Assembly (NCBI RefSeq): GCF_001544695.2
Contig: NZ_FCOM02000015.1
Span: 87,679 to 151,678 of the forward strand
Direction: 5' to 3'
Length of the DNA: 64,000 nucleotides
Source of the DNA: Caballeronia arvi
Lineage (GTDB): Bacteria; Pseudomonadota; Gammaproteobacteria; Burkholderiales; Burkholderiaceae
A program made the translations under genes and the position numbers. Positions 27,634 to 36,277 of this stretch are shown here, in pieces; position 1 is the stretch's first letter, and each line of letters begins with the position of its first letter. The notes beneath the pieces were generated by a model. It worked only from the letters and a program-made list of their open reading frames with translations, was not told the DNA's origin and made no database searches.

Positions 27634-28172
27634 GCCGACGCTCCGCAGGCGCCCTGCGTCATGCGCGCCCGCCCGCCTGCCGCGAGCCGGAGGCATCGGC
27701 GTGACGCCGGATTCGCGGCGGGTCCGGCGCCGCGCGGCGCGAAATCGAAACTGCGAAATCCGCCGATCACTTGCCCCGATGGCGGCGTGAACGACAGTTC
27801 CGTCGACGTCCCCGCTATAGAGACCGAAGTCATCGACGGCTGAATGCGCAGCAGGGCCGGCGAGCCATCGTGGTCGACAAACAAGGCCCATCCACACGAC
27901 CAGTCGGTGACGCCGTTCTCGCAGCTTCGTCCCGCCGCGAGGCAATGACGCGACGCGTCGATCCGGCAGAGCGTCACGCGCGCGCCGCGTCGCACGGCTT
28001 CGGCGCGGCCGAGGGAAAGCGTCGAAAACAGTGCGCGCGCTCGCGCGTCGACCTGATCGCGGGTCTGCCATGCGGAAAACGACGGCGCGGCGAACGTCGC
28101 GATGATCGCCATCGCGGCGAGCACCACGCACAGTTCGACGAGCGTGAATCCCTGATTTGAAGCACGGATCAT
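27630..28172 (-). CDS. fimT: FimT/GspH-like minor pilin
   Basis: A 180-residue protein with the class III leader MIRASNQG followed by FTLVELCVVLAAMAIIATFA. The globular domain includes SLGRAEAVRRGARVTLCR and DWSCGWALFVDHDG, both diagnostic of the GspH/FimT family. FimT proteins are minor pilins and some bind DNA for natural uptake. The second ATG was chosen because TAAGG lies 7 nt before it; the ATG at 28178 abuts that site. First gene of the pilin operon; nrdR lies upstream on the same strand with 163 nt between. Confidence 0.88.
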   Translation of the reverse strand: MIRASNQGFTLVELCVVLAAMAIIATFAAPSFSAWQTRDQVDARARALFSTLSLGRAEAVRRGARVTLCRIDASRHCLAAGRSCENGVTDWSCGWALFVDHDGSPALLRIQPSMTSVSIAGTSTELSFTPPSGQVIGGFRSFDFAPRGAGPAANPASRRCLRLAAGGRARMTQGACGASA

Positions 28173-28335
28173 CTGCATGCCTTATCGATCGAGTTGAGCC
28201 GAAAAGCTCAATCTAGCGGGAAGGAATGCGCTCCGCCATTAGCCGAACGGACGAGTGTTCACACCGCGCGGAGCCCGGCACACTGCGCGAGCGAACGGGA
28301 AAATCAGGCTTGGGAGAAAAACGATGCGAAATGAA

Positions 28336-28818
28336 TCAGCGCTTGCGCGAACTCGATTTCTTCGGCGCGGCACGCCGGAATTCATCGATCACGTCTTCGA
28401 ATTCGGAGACGTCTTCGAAACGCTTGTAGACGGAAGCGAAACGCACATAGGCGATGGTATCGAGCTGCCGCAACTCGTTCATCACGAGCTCGCCGAGACG
28501 CTCGCTCTGCACCTCGCGCTCGCCGCTGCCGAGCAACTGATACTCGATGCGCGACGCGGCGGCATCGATGGCATCGGCTGCGACCGGGCGCTTTCTCAGC
28601 GCCAGCTGCATGCTCGCGACGATCTTGCGCCGGTCGAACTCGGTGCGGCTGCCGTCTTTCTTGACGACGGCCGGCAGCGCCAGTTCGACGCGCTCATAGG
28701 TCGTGAAACGCTTGTCGCAGGCAGGACAGCGCCGCCGCCGCCGAATGGCCGCGCCATCCTCCGACACGCGAGAATCCACGACCTGGGTATCTTCGTGTCG
28801 GCAGAATGGGCAGCGCAT
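28336..28818 (-). CDS. nrdR: Transcriptional repressor NrdR
   Basis: A 160-residue repressor of ribonucleotide-reductase genes. The N-terminal zinc ribbon has CPFCRHEDTQ and CPACDKRFTTYE. The ATP-cone domain (KKDGSRTEFDRRKIVASM) follows and senses ATP/dATP. The C-terminal DTIAYVRFASVYKRFEDV is highly conserved. It lies 18 nt after glyA on the same strand, the usual beta-proteobacterial glyA-nrdR arrangement, so the two are probably co-transcribed. Confidence 0.96.
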   Translation of the reverse strand: MRCPFCRHEDTQVVDSRVSEDGAAIRRRRRCPACDKRFTTYERVELALPAVVKKDGSRTEFDRRKIVASMQLALRKRPVAADAIDAAASRIEYQLLGSGEREVQSERLGELVMNELRQLDTIAYVRFASVYKRFEDVSEFEDVIDEFRRAAPKKSSSRKR

Positions 28819-28836
28819 CGGCGTTGGGCTCGCGAA

Positions 28837-30084
28837 TTAACGGTAGACCGGGAAACGCTTGGTCAGCTCGGCCACTTGCGTGCGCACGCGCTCGATGGTC
28901 GCCTGGTCTTCCGGATTGTCGAGCACGTCGGCGATCAGATTGCCGACGATCTCCGCTTCCTTCGTGCCGAAGCCGCGCGTGGTCATCGCGGGCGAACCGA
29001 GACGCACGCCGCTCGTGACGAACGGCTTTTCCGGATCGTTCGGAATCGCATTCTTGTTGACGGTGATGTGCGCGGCGCCGAGTGCGGCTTCAGCAGCCTT
29101 GCCCGTGATTTTCTTCGCACGCAGATCGACGAGCATCACGTGGCTTTCCGTGCGGCCCGACACGATGCGCAAGCCGCGCTTCACCAGCGTTTCGGCGAGC
29201 ACGCGCGCGTTGTCGATCACGCCCTGCTGATACGTCTTGAATTCCGGCGACAGCGCTTCCTTGAACGCGACGGCCTTCGCGGCGATCACGTGCATCAGCG
29301 GCCCGCCCTGAATGCCCGGGAAGATGGCCGAGTTGATCGGCTTCTCGAACTCCGACTTCATCAGGATGACGCCGCCACGCGGGCCGCGCAGGCTCTTGTG
29401 CGTCGTCGTGGTGACGAAATCCGCATGCGGAACCGGGTTCGGATAGAGGCCCGCGGCGATAAGGCCCGCGTAGTGCGCCATGTCGACCATGAAATACGCG
29501 CCGACGCTCTTCGCGATCTTCGACAGACGCTCGAAGTCGATGCGCAGCGCGAAGGCCGACGCGCCCGCGACGATCAGCTTCGGCTTGTGCTCCTTGGCGA
29601 GCGCTTCGGTCTTGTCGTAGTCGATGTCTTCGGCGGCGTTCAGGCCGTAGCTCACCACGTTGAACCACTTGCCCGACATGTTGACCGGCGAGCCGTGCGT
29701 CAGGTGACCGCCTTCGGCCAGGCTCATGCCCATGATCGTGTCGCCCGGCTTCAGCACGGCGAAGAACACGCCCTGGTTGGCCTGCGAGCCGGAGTTCGGC
29801 TGGACGTTCGCGGCTTCGGCGCCGAAGAGCTGCTTCACGCGGTCGATCGCGAGCTGCTCGACGATGTCGACGTACTCGCAGCCGCCGTAGTAGCGCTTGC
29901 CGGGATAGCCTTCGGCGTACTTGTTCGTGAGTTGGGAACCTTGCGCCGCCATCACGGCCGGCGAGGTGTAGTTTTCCGACGCGATCAGCTCGATGTGATC
30001 TTCCTGGCGGCGGTTTTCCTGCTCGATCGCCTTGAGCAATTCGGGATCGACATTGGCGAGGGTACTTTCGGCTCTGTCAAACAT
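28837..30084 (-). CDS. glyA: Serine hydroxymethyltransferase
   Basis: A 415-residue PLP enzyme that interconverts serine and glycine and charges tetrahydrofolate with one carbon. The PLP-Lys lies in VTTTTHKSLRGPRGG. Other marks are IELIASENYTSPAV near residue 35, NKYAEGYPGKRYYGGCE and VQPNSGSQANQ. The length equals the bacterial norm. A weak upstream purine stretch (ACGGAAAACGT) serves as ribosome-binding site. The nearest good promoter match lies more than 250 nt upstream, which would give a long leader. Confidence 0.97.
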   Translation of the reverse strand: MFDRAESTLANVDPELLKAIEQENRRQEDHIELIASENYTSPAVMAAQGSQLTNKYAEGYPGKRYYGGCEYVDIVEQLAIDRVKQLFGAEAANVQPNSGSQANQGVFFAVLKPGDTIMGMSLAEGGHLTHGSPVNMSGKWFNVVSYGLNAAEDIDYDKTEALAKEHKPKLIVAGASAFALRIDFERLSKIAKSVGAYFMVDMAHYAGLIAAGLYPNPVPHADFVTTTTHKSLRGPRGGVILMKSEFEKPINSAIFPGIQGGPLMHVIAAKAVAFKEALSPEFKTYQQGVIDNARVLAETLVKRGLRIVSGRTESHVMLVDLRAKKITGKAAEAALGAAHITVNKNAIPNDPEKPFVTSGVRLGSPAMTTRGFGTKEAEIVGNLIADVLDNPEDQATIERVRTQVAELTKRFPVYR

Positions 30085-30555
30085 ACGTTTTCCGTGAGAT
30101 CAAAACAGGTTGACCGGATCGCGCGTGCGCCACGTTTGAAGCAGACGCAAAAAACGCTGGAAACCCATGGAGTCCAGGCGCGACGAATGGAAGATGATTC
30201 CGGATTCGCGGAACGGACAGCCACCGGCAACGCAGCAACGGCGTGCGGATCTCAGCTGCCCAGGCGAACGGCAAAACGACGCTCCGCGCTTCCTGGTGGG
30301 TCGCTCCACCTTGAATCCGAAGATTCTATCGCCAGTCACGCGGGGTTTGAGCGTTGTAGTGTAATGGGCTGTCATGCTTTAGGCAACCGGCTGCCGGGGC
30401 AGCCCGATGCGCTCGCGGAAGGCCTAAAAGCACGATCGTTCGCGCCTGCGATTGCTTGCCGCGCCGCATCAATGGAAGTACCCTTTGCGCCGTTGCCGGA
30501 GGCGCTCGCGCGTGCGCTCCGGCTTTGCCCATCGCACCTCATTCGGAGTCCGCTC
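30085..30555. other. Divergent intergenic region glyA / ydfG
   Basis: About 470 nt without a convincing gene. Reading toward glyA, a candidate promoter (TTGCCT, 17 nt, TACACT) lies at 30358-30386, implying a leader of about 265 nt. That leader contains short hairpins but no riboswitch I recognise. The plus-strand part before ydfG carries no clear promoter. Confidence 0.45.
30358..30386 (-). promoter_or_regulatory. Candidate sigma-70 promoter of glyA
   Basis: On the minus strand TTGCCT is followed after 17 nt by TACACT; each hexamer matches four of six consensus bases. A TAGAAT hexamer closer to the gene is an alternative -10 but lacks a -35 partner. Confidence 0.3.
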
Positions 30556-31302
30556 ATGATCGTTTTCGTCACCGGTGCGTCTGCCGGATTCGGCGCCGCC
30601 GTCGCCCGCACTTTCGTGAAAGGCGGCCATCGCGTGATCGCCGCCGCGCGCCGCAAGGATCGCCTTCTCGCGCTGTCGAACGAGCTCGGCGACGCGCTCT
30701 TGCCCGTCGAACTCGACGTGCGCGACGAGAACGCCGTGAGGAACGCGGTCGCGTCGCTGCCCGAGGCGTTCGCGAACATCGACGTGCTCGTGAACAACGC
30801 GGGCCTCGCGCTCGGCCTCGAGCCCGCGCAGCGCGCGAACCTCGACGACTGGAAAGGCATGATCGACACGAACTGCACGGGTCTCGTGACCGTCACGCAC
30901 GCGATCCTGCCGGGCATGGTCGAGCGCAATCGTGGGCACGTGTTCAACATGGGATCGGTGGCGGGCACGTATCCGTACGCCGGCGGCAACGTGTACGGCG
31001 CGACCAAGGCGTTCGTGCGGCAGTTCAGCCTGAACCTGCGCGCGGACGTCGCCGGCACCGCGCTGCGCGTGACCGATATCGAGCCGGGGCTGGTCGGCGG
31101 CACCGAGTTCTCCAACGTGCGCTTCAAGGGCGACGACGCGAAAGCCGGCACCGTCTACAAGGACGTGCAGGCGCTCACGCCCGAGGACATCGCCGACGCG
31201 ATCTACTGGATCGCTACGCGCCCGGCGCACGTGAATATCAACGCGATTGAGATGATGCCGATAGCGCAGACGTTCGCGCCGTTGCAAATTCACCGCGATT
31301 GA
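30556..31302 (+). CDS. ydfG: Short-chain dehydrogenase YdfG (NADP-dependent 3-hydroxy acid dehydrogenase)
   Basis: A 248-residue SDR enzyme. The E. coli homologue oxidises serine, allo-threonine and other 3-hydroxy acids and also reduces malonic semialdehyde. The cofactor motif VTGASAGFGAAVAR starts at residue 5, the NAG motif is VLVNNAGLALG, and the catalytic triad includes Ser in GSVAGTYPYAGGNVYGATKA with YxxxK. The C-terminal WIATRPAHVNINAIEMMP matches YdfG closely. The frame continues upstream for more than 2 kb antisense to glyA, but likeness begins at this ATG. Confidence 0.92.
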   Translation: MIVFVTGASAGFGAAVARTFVKGGHRVIAAARRKDRLLALSNELGDALLPVELDVRDENAVRNAVASLPEAFANIDVLVNNAGLALGLEPAQRANLDDWKGMIDTNCTGLVTVTHAILPGMVERNRGHVFNMGSVAGTYPYAGGNVYGATKAFVRQFSLNLRADVAGTALRVTDIEPGLVGGTEFSNVRFKGDDAKAGTVYKDVQALTPEDIADAIYWIATRPAHVNINAIEMMPIAQTFAPLQIHRD

Positions 31303-31429
31303 ATTGGTGATCTGCCTAAGGATTTGGCGGTCGTGCTTCGGGTTCCGGTAAAATGCCGCCGATGAATATCTGTCAAAAAGCGAGCCGGAACGCGCTTGAG
31401 CGCTTCCGCGCGAGCGGAGCGGCGCAAAG

Positions 31430-31891
31430 GTGAGTGATCCGTTGACTTTCGAGTGGCCGATTCGGGTGTATTACGAGGACACCGACGCCGGCGGAATCGT
31501 CTTCTACGCGAACTACCTGAAGTTCTTCGAGCGGGCGCGCACCGAATGGCTGCGCGCGTGCGGCATCGACCAGCAGCGCGTTGCGGATTCGAACGGCATC
31601 GTGTTCGTCGTGAGGCGCACGTCGGTCGAATACTCATCGCCGGCGCGTCTGGATGACGTCATTCGTGTCGTGAGCCGTATCGGGCGGCTGGGGCGCGCAT
31701 CGGTGGATTTTCATCAGGAAGCGTGGCGCGACGGCGTGCTGCTCGCGAGCGGCGACATTCGCGTGGCCTCCGTGGATCGCGCGTCGATCCGTCCGGCTGC
31801 CATTCCCGACGCGGTACTCGACGGACTGAAACGCGGCCCGCACGCCGCGTTCGCCAAAGCGCCGTGCGGCGCAAACCAGGATCGAACCTGA
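31430..31891 (+). CDS. ybgC: Tol-Pal-associated acyl-CoA thioesterase YbgC
   Basis: A 153-residue hot-dog-fold thioesterase. The active-site motif is VYYEDTDAGGIVFYANYLKF with the catalytic Asp. E. coli YbgC acts on short acyl-CoA or acyl-ACP and is linked to phospholipid metabolism. The start is GTG with a GGAG about ten bases upstream. A TAAAAT hexamer at 31349-31354 may be the -10 of the tol-pal operon promoter. It is first in ybgC-tolQ-tolR-tolA-tolB-pal-cpoB; 163 nt separate it from tolQ. Confidence 0.93.
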   Translation: MSDPLTFEWPIRVYYEDTDAGGIVFYANYLKFFERARTEWLRACGIDQQRVADSNGIVFVVRRTSVEYSSPARLDDVIRVVSRIGRLGRASVDFHQEAWRDGVLLASGDIRVASVDRASIRPAAIPDAVLDGLKRGPHAAFAKAPCGANQDRT

Positions 31892-32054
31892 CCGATGAAC
31901 GCATCGCATCCCGAAGCGAACACGCTCCGGGAACAGAGGAAGCATTAACGAGCATGAGCCGGTCATGGCGCGGCTTTCGTTTGATTCACAGCCGTTTCAC
32001 GAAAGCATGACTTTCTGGCCGGACGCCCCTTTCGGGACGTAACAGCGGACCTTT

Positions 32055-32732
32055 ATGAACAATACACAAGACTTGTCGATCATTTCTCTCGTCGTTCACG
32101 CGAGCCTGCTCGCGCAGGCGGTGATGGCGCTGCTTCTGCTGCTGTCGCTCCTGTCCTGGACTTTCATTTTCCGCAAGTGGTTCGCGATTCGCCGCGCGCG
32201 TGCGCAAACCGAGCGTTTCGAGCGCGATTTCTGGTCGGGCGGCGACCTGCAGGCGCTTTATCAGAGCGCGGCGAACAATCGCCACACCATCGGCGCGCTG
32301 GAGCGTATCTTCGAATCCGGCATGCGCGAATTCCTGAAGGGCAAGGAGCGCCGCATCACCGATCCGGGCGCGATCCTCGACGGTTCCCGCCGCGCGATGC
32401 GGGCCGCGTTCCAGCGCGAAATGGACGTGCTCGAAGCGAACCTCGCTTTCCTCGCGTCGGTCGGCTCGGTGAGTCCATATATCGGTCTCTTCGGCACGGT
32501 CTGGGGGATCATGAATTCGTTCCGCGGCCTGGCCAACGTGCAGCAGGCGACGCTCGCGAACGTGGCGCCGGGCATCGCCGAGGCGCTCGTCGCCACCGCG
32601 ATCGGCCTTTTCGCCGCGATTCCGGCCGTGGTCGCGTACAACCGCTACGCGCACGATATCGATCGCCTGGCGATCCGCTTCGAGACCTTCATCGAAGAGT
32701 TCTCGAACATCCTGCAGCGTCAGGCGCACTAA
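32055..32732 (+). CDS. tolQ: Tol-Pal system proton channel subunit TolQ
   Basis: A 225-residue inner-membrane protein of the MotA/ExbB family. Three hydrophobic segments are visible (residues about 15-38, 130-155 and 170-195). The conserved cytoplasmic-channel stretch LFGTVWGIMNSFRGL and the later GIAEALVATAIGLFAAIPAVVAYN line the proton path. With TolR it uses the proton gradient to energise TolA and keep the outer membrane constricting at division. Operon position is canonical. Confidence 0.96.
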   Translation: MNNTQDLSIISLVVHASLLAQAVMALLLLLSLLSWTFIFRKWFAIRRARAQTERFERDFWSGGDLQALYQSAANNRHTIGALERIFESGMREFLKGKERRITDPGAILDGSRRAMRAAFQREMDVLEANLAFLASVGSVSPYIGLFGTVWGIMNSFRGLANVQQATLANVAPGIAEALVATAIGLFAAIPAVVAYNRYAHDIDRLAIRFETFIEEFSNILQRQAH

Positions 32733-32747
32733 GAGAAGGAGTCCGCG

Positions 32748-33191
32748 ATGGCAGGCCCCATTCGTTCCAGCATGCGCGGCAGTTCGCGCCGCGCGATGTC
32801 CGATATCAACGTCGTGCCGTACATCGACGTGATGCTCGTGCTGCTCGTCATCTTCATGGTGACGGCGCCGCTCGTTTCGCCGTCGATCATCAATCTGCCG
32901 ACCGTCGGCAATGCGCAGCCGCAGGAGCAGCAGCCGCCGCTCGTCATCAACATCAAGGCAGATGGCAGCATGAACGTCCGCTACAAGGAAGAAGGCGGCG
33001 CGACGCAAGAGCAGAAAATGACGATGAAGGACCTAGATAGCTTCGTGCTGAATCGTCAGGAATCGCATCCGGATCAGCCCGTCGTGATCGCGGCGGACAA
33101 GACCGTGAAGTACGAAGTCGTGATGAACGTGATGTCCGATATGAAGGCGCGCGGCGTGAAGCGCGTCGGATTGCTCGTCAAATCGCAATGA
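32748..33191 (+). CDS. tolR: Tol-Pal system protein TolR
   Basis: A 147-residue ExbD/TolR protein: a short N-terminal cytoplasmic part, one membrane helix with the proton-carrying Asp (INVVPYIDVMLVLLVIFMVT), and a periplasmic domain ending VMSDMKARGVKRVGLLVKSQ. It forms the stator channel with TolQ. A GAAGGAG ribosome-binding site precedes the ATG. Its stop overlaps the tolA start as ATGA, so their synthesis is coupled. Confidence 0.96.
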   Translation: MAGPIRSSMRGSSRRAMSDINVVPYIDVMLVLLVIFMVTAPLVSPSIINLPTVGNAQPQEQQPPLVINIKADGSMNVRYKEEGGATQEQKMTMKDLDSFVLNRQESHPDQPVVIAADKTVKYEVVMNVMSDMKARGVKRVGLLVKSQ

Positions 33192-34291
33192 CCCTTTTGC
33201 ACAGGCAGACACGCGCATCGTCCGCGCGACCGATTCGCCCGCCGCGCGAGCGCGGCACGGGCAAGGCGTTCGCGCTCGCGGCGTTGATGCACCTGCTGCT
33301 CGGCTGGTTCCTGTACCACGGCATCAACTGGCAGAACAACACGCCGGCAGGCGCGGAAGCAGAAATCTGGACCGAGATTCCGGACACGCCCGCGCCGACG
33401 CCCCGCCCCGCTCCCCCGCCGCCCGCGCCGGTGAAAGTGCAGCCCGCGCCGCCGCCCGCTAAGGACGAGGATGCGGACATCGCGTTGCAGGAGAAGAAGC
33501 GCAAGCAGCAAGAAGCCGCCGCGCGCGAAGCTCAACTGGCAGAACAACGCCGTCAGCAGCAAGAGGCGAAGCAGGAAGCGGAAGCCAAGCGTCAGCAGCA
33601 ACTCGCGGCGCAAGCCGCGCAGCAGAAGGCGATGCAGGACAAGCAGAAGCAGATCGAGCAGCAGCGTCAGGCCGACCTGCAGAAGCAGCAGCAACAGAAA
33701 GCGCAGCAGGACAAGCAGCGCCAGCAACAGCAGGCCGAAGCGCAGAAGCAGGAGCAGGTGAAGGAACAAAAAGAGCAAAAGGAACAGCAGGAAGCGAAGG
33801 CGAAGGCCGACGCGCAAGCCAAAGCCAAGGCTGAGTCCGACGCCAAGGCGAAGGCTGCAGCGCAGGCGAAAGCCAAGGCCGATGCGGAAGCGAAGGCGAA
33901 GCTCGATGCCGAGCGCAAGTCTCGCCTCGCGCAGTTGCAAGGGCAGCTGGGCGGCGGCACGGCGGGCAGCGGCGAAGGGCTCGCGAAGAGCGGCACCGGC
34001 AAGGGAGCTGGCGGCAATGCGACCTCTCCGGGCTACGCCGAGAAGGTGCAGCGCCGCGTGCGGCCGAACATCGTGTGGGCCGGCGAAACGGCCGGTCTGG
34101 AGACCGTGGTGTCGGTCCGCTGCTCGTCGTCCGGCACGCTGCTTTCGGCGAACATCACCCGCTCGAGCGGCAACGAGCAGTGGGATCAGGCTGCGTTGCG
34201 CGCGGTGCAGCGCTCGGATCCGATGCCCGTCGATATCGACGGCAAGGCACCGGATCACTTTACGATCACGCTGCGCCCGGCGGGAGGCTGA
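33188..34291 (+). CDS. tolA: Cell envelope integrity protein TolA
   Basis: A 367-residue protein spanning the periplasm. Domain I is one membrane helix (FALAALMHLLLGWFLYHGI, about residues 32-50). A Pro-rich neck follows. Domain II (about residues 95-265) is a long helical rod of Ala, Lys, Glu and Gln, first Gln-rich, then AKAKAD-type repeats. Domain III (about residues 275-367) is a TonB-like C-terminal domain (YAEKVQRRVRPNIVW, VSVRCSSSGTLLSANITRSSG) that contacts TolB and Pal. The rod length varies between species and is composed of low-complexity DNA. Confidence 0.95.
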   Translation: MTLLHRQTRASSARPIRPPRERGTGKAFALAALMHLLLGWFLYHGINWQNNTPAGAEAEIWTEIPDTPAPTPRPAPPPPAPVKVQPAPPPAKDEDADIALQEKKRKQQEAAAREAQLAEQRRQQQEAKQEAEAKRQQQLAAQAAQQKAMQDKQKQIEQQRQADLQKQQQQKAQQDKQRQQQQAEAQKQEQVKEQKEQKEQQEAKAKADAQAKAKAESDAKAKAAAQAKAKADAEAKAKLDAERKSRLAQLQGQLGGGTAGSGEGLAKSGTGKGAGGNATSPGYAEKVQRRVRPNIVWAGETAGLETVVSVRCSSSGTLLSANITRSSGNEQWDQAALRAVQRSDPMPVDIDGKAPDHFTITLRPAGG

Positions 34292-34397
34292 CCGGCGCCC
34301 GCAGCGAGCCGCTGCTGGCGGGAACGATTTGTGCAAGCGCGGGTCTGTTCTGCAGCCCGCGGACACTTAAAACGCTTTTATCTGGAACCTATACAGC

Positions 34398-35690
34398 ATG
34401 AGTTTGATGACGAAGCTTGGCCTCAAAACGCTGGTCGCGTCCTGCCTGATCGCAGCCGGCACTGCCGCACACGCCCAGTTGAACGTGCTCGTGACCGGCG
34501 TCGGTTCGACCCAGTTCCCGATCGCGACGGCCAATTTCGCCAATGAAGCGAATTCGCCGCAACAGATCAGCGCGATCATTCGCCAGGATCTGCAGAGAAG
34601 CGGCAAGTTCACGAATATCGATGCGGGCAGCGCGCCCGTCGCTGAATCCGACTCGGTCGATCTCGGCGCATGGAAAGCGAAAGGCGCGGATGCGTTCGTG
34701 TCGGGGAGCGTGAACAAGCTGCCGAACGGCCAATACGAAGTGCGCTTCCGTCTCTACGACACAGTCAAGCAGCAGAATCTCGGCGGCCTGTCGCTCGTCA
34801 GCGCCGAAAGCGGCCTGCGCATGAGCGCGCACAAGATTGCCGACTACATCTACGCCAAGCTGCTCGGCGGCCGCGGCGTGTTCGCGACGCGTCTGTCCTA
34901 TGTCATTCAGACGGGCGGACGCTATCAGTTGCAGATTTCGGATTCGGACGGCCAGGACGCGAAGATCGCCCTCTCCAGCCCCGAGCCGATCATCTCCCCG
35001 GCGTGGTCGCCGGACGGCACGAAGGTCGCGTACGTGTCGTTCGAGAAGAAGAAGCCGGTGGTCTACATCCACGATCTGCCTACGGGCCGTCGCGTGGTCG
35101 TGTCGAACCAGAAGGGCAACAACAGTGCGCCGGCGTGGTCGCCTGACGGCCGCAAGCTCGCCGTCGCGCTCTCGCGCACCGGCAACACGCAGATTTTCGA
35201 AGTCAACGCAGACGGTTCCGGCCTGCGCCGTCTGACACAAGGCAGTTCCATCGATACCGAGCCGGCCTTCTCGCCCGATGGCAGCTCCATCTACTTCACG
35301 AGCGATCGCGGCGGCCAACCGCAGATCTACAAGATGCCGGCGGCCGGGGAAAGCGCCGGCGCGGCCCAGCGGGTCACCTTTGCGGGCAGCTACAACACGA
35401 GCCCGCGCGTGAGCCCGGACGGCAAGCAACTCGCGTACATTTCGCGCACTGGCGGCGGCTTCAAGCTGTATTTGCAGGACCTCGCGTCCGGCACGGCGAC
35501 GGGGCTGACCGACACGACGCATGACGAATCGCCGAGCTTCGCGGCGAACGGTCAGTACATCCTCTACGCCACCCAAGTGAACGGACGTGGCGTGTTGGCA
35601 GCCGTTTCGACCGACGGTCGTACGCGGCAAGTCTTGTCAGTTCAGGGCGGTGCGGTGCGCGAGCCGTCCTGGGGTCCGTTCATGCAATGA
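34398..35690 (+). CDS. tolB: Tol-Pal system beta-propeller protein TolB
   Basis: A 430-residue periplasmic protein. A Sec signal (about residues 1-28, ending AHA) is followed by the N-terminal alpha/beta domain and a six-bladed propeller with repeated WSPDG motifs (SPAWSPDGTKVAYVS, APAWSPDGRKLAVAL, EPAFSPDGSSIYFTS). It docks on Pal and is released by TolA during constriction. The gap after tolA is 106 nt and contains no clear terminator. Operon position is canonical. Confidence 0.96.
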   Translation: MSLMTKLGLKTLVASCLIAAGTAAHAQLNVLVTGVGSTQFPIATANFANEANSPQQISAIIRQDLQRSGKFTNIDAGSAPVAESDSVDLGAWKAKGADAFVSGSVNKLPNGQYEVRFRLYDTVKQQNLGGLSLVSAESGLRMSAHKIADYIYAKLLGGRGVFATRLSYVIQTGGRYQLQISDSDGQDAKIALSSPEPIISPAWSPDGTKVAYVSFEKKKPVVYIHDLPTGRRVVVSNQKGNNSAPAWSPDGRKLAVALSRTGNTQIFEVNADGSGLRRLTQGSSIDTEPAFSPDGSSIYFTSDRGGQPQIYKMPAAGESAGAAQRVTFAGSYNTSPRVSPDGKQLAYISRTGGGFKLYLQDLASGTATGLTDTTHDESPSFAANGQYILYATQVNGRGVLAAVSTDGRTRQVLSVQGGAVREPSWGPFMQ

Positions 35691-35743
35691 GTTCAGCAAT
35701 AACGTTTCACATACAACGTTCAGCTACAACAAGGAGAGGTACC

Positions 35744-36250
35744 ATGATGTCGAAACTTCGTATCGGCCTGGCAGTTGCGATGGTCGGCGCATTGGCGGCG
35801 TGTCACTCGGGCGTGAAGCTCGACGAAGGCCAGAACAAGGGTGCAGTCGGCACGCAGCCGAACCCGACGGACGTGAAGCAGGTCAACATCGACCCGCTGA
35901 ACGATCCGAACAGCCCGCTCGCCAAGCGCAGCATCTATTTCGACTTCGACAGCTATGCCGTGAAGGACGACTATCAGCCGCTGCTGCAACAACACTCGTC
36001 GTACATCAAGAGCCATCCGGAGCGTCACGTCCTGATCCAGGGCAACACCGACGAGCGCGGCACGAGCGAGTACAACCTCGCGCTCGGCCAGAAGCGTGCG
36101 GAAGCCGTGCGTCGCGCGATGTCGCTGATGGGCGTCGCCGATTCGCAGATGGAAGCCGTGAGCCTCGGCAAGGAAAAGCCGATGGCGACGGGTCACGACG
36201 AGTCGTCGTGGGCGCAAAACCGCCGCGCCGACCTCGTCTATCAACAGTAA
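35744..36250 (+). CDS. pal: Peptidoglycan-associated lipoprotein Pal
   Basis: A 168-residue outer-membrane lipoprotein. The signal ends in the lipobox LAAC (acylated Cys about residue 21). A linker is followed by the OmpA-type peptidoglycan-binding domain: IYFDFDSYAVKDDYQPLL and GNTDERGTSEYNLALGQKRA with the diaminopimelate-binding Asp and Arg. A strong AAGGAGAG site precedes the double ATG, and the first ATG was chosen. It anchors the outer membrane to the wall and to TolB. Confidence 0.96.
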   Translation: MMSKLRIGLAVAMVGALAACHSGVKLDEGQNKGAVGTQPNPTDVKQVNIDPLNDPNSPLAKRSIYFDFDSYAVKDDYQPLLQQHSSYIKSHPERHVLIQGNTDERGTSEYNLALGQKRAEAVRRAMSLMGVADSQMEAVSLGKEKPMATGHDESSWAQNRRADLVYQQ

Positions 36251-36277
36251 CGTAACCAGTCACGGGTGAGTCGCCCT

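Noticed and set aside
28194..28211. TTGAGC-CGAAAA-GCTCAA inverted repeat upstream of fimT as an operator or terminator
   Set aside because: Short stem, no T tract and no second copy; left as unassigned.
30085..30350. A glycine or TPP riboswitch before glyA
   Set aside because: Only short chance matches (for example CTGAGA); the conserved cores of these classes are not present.
28255..31302. An open frame of about 1000 codons on the plus strand across nrdR and glyA
   Set aside because: It is antisense to two clear genes, is His/Arg/Asp-rich as expected of a GC-rich shadow frame, and only its last 248 codons (ydfG) show family likeness.
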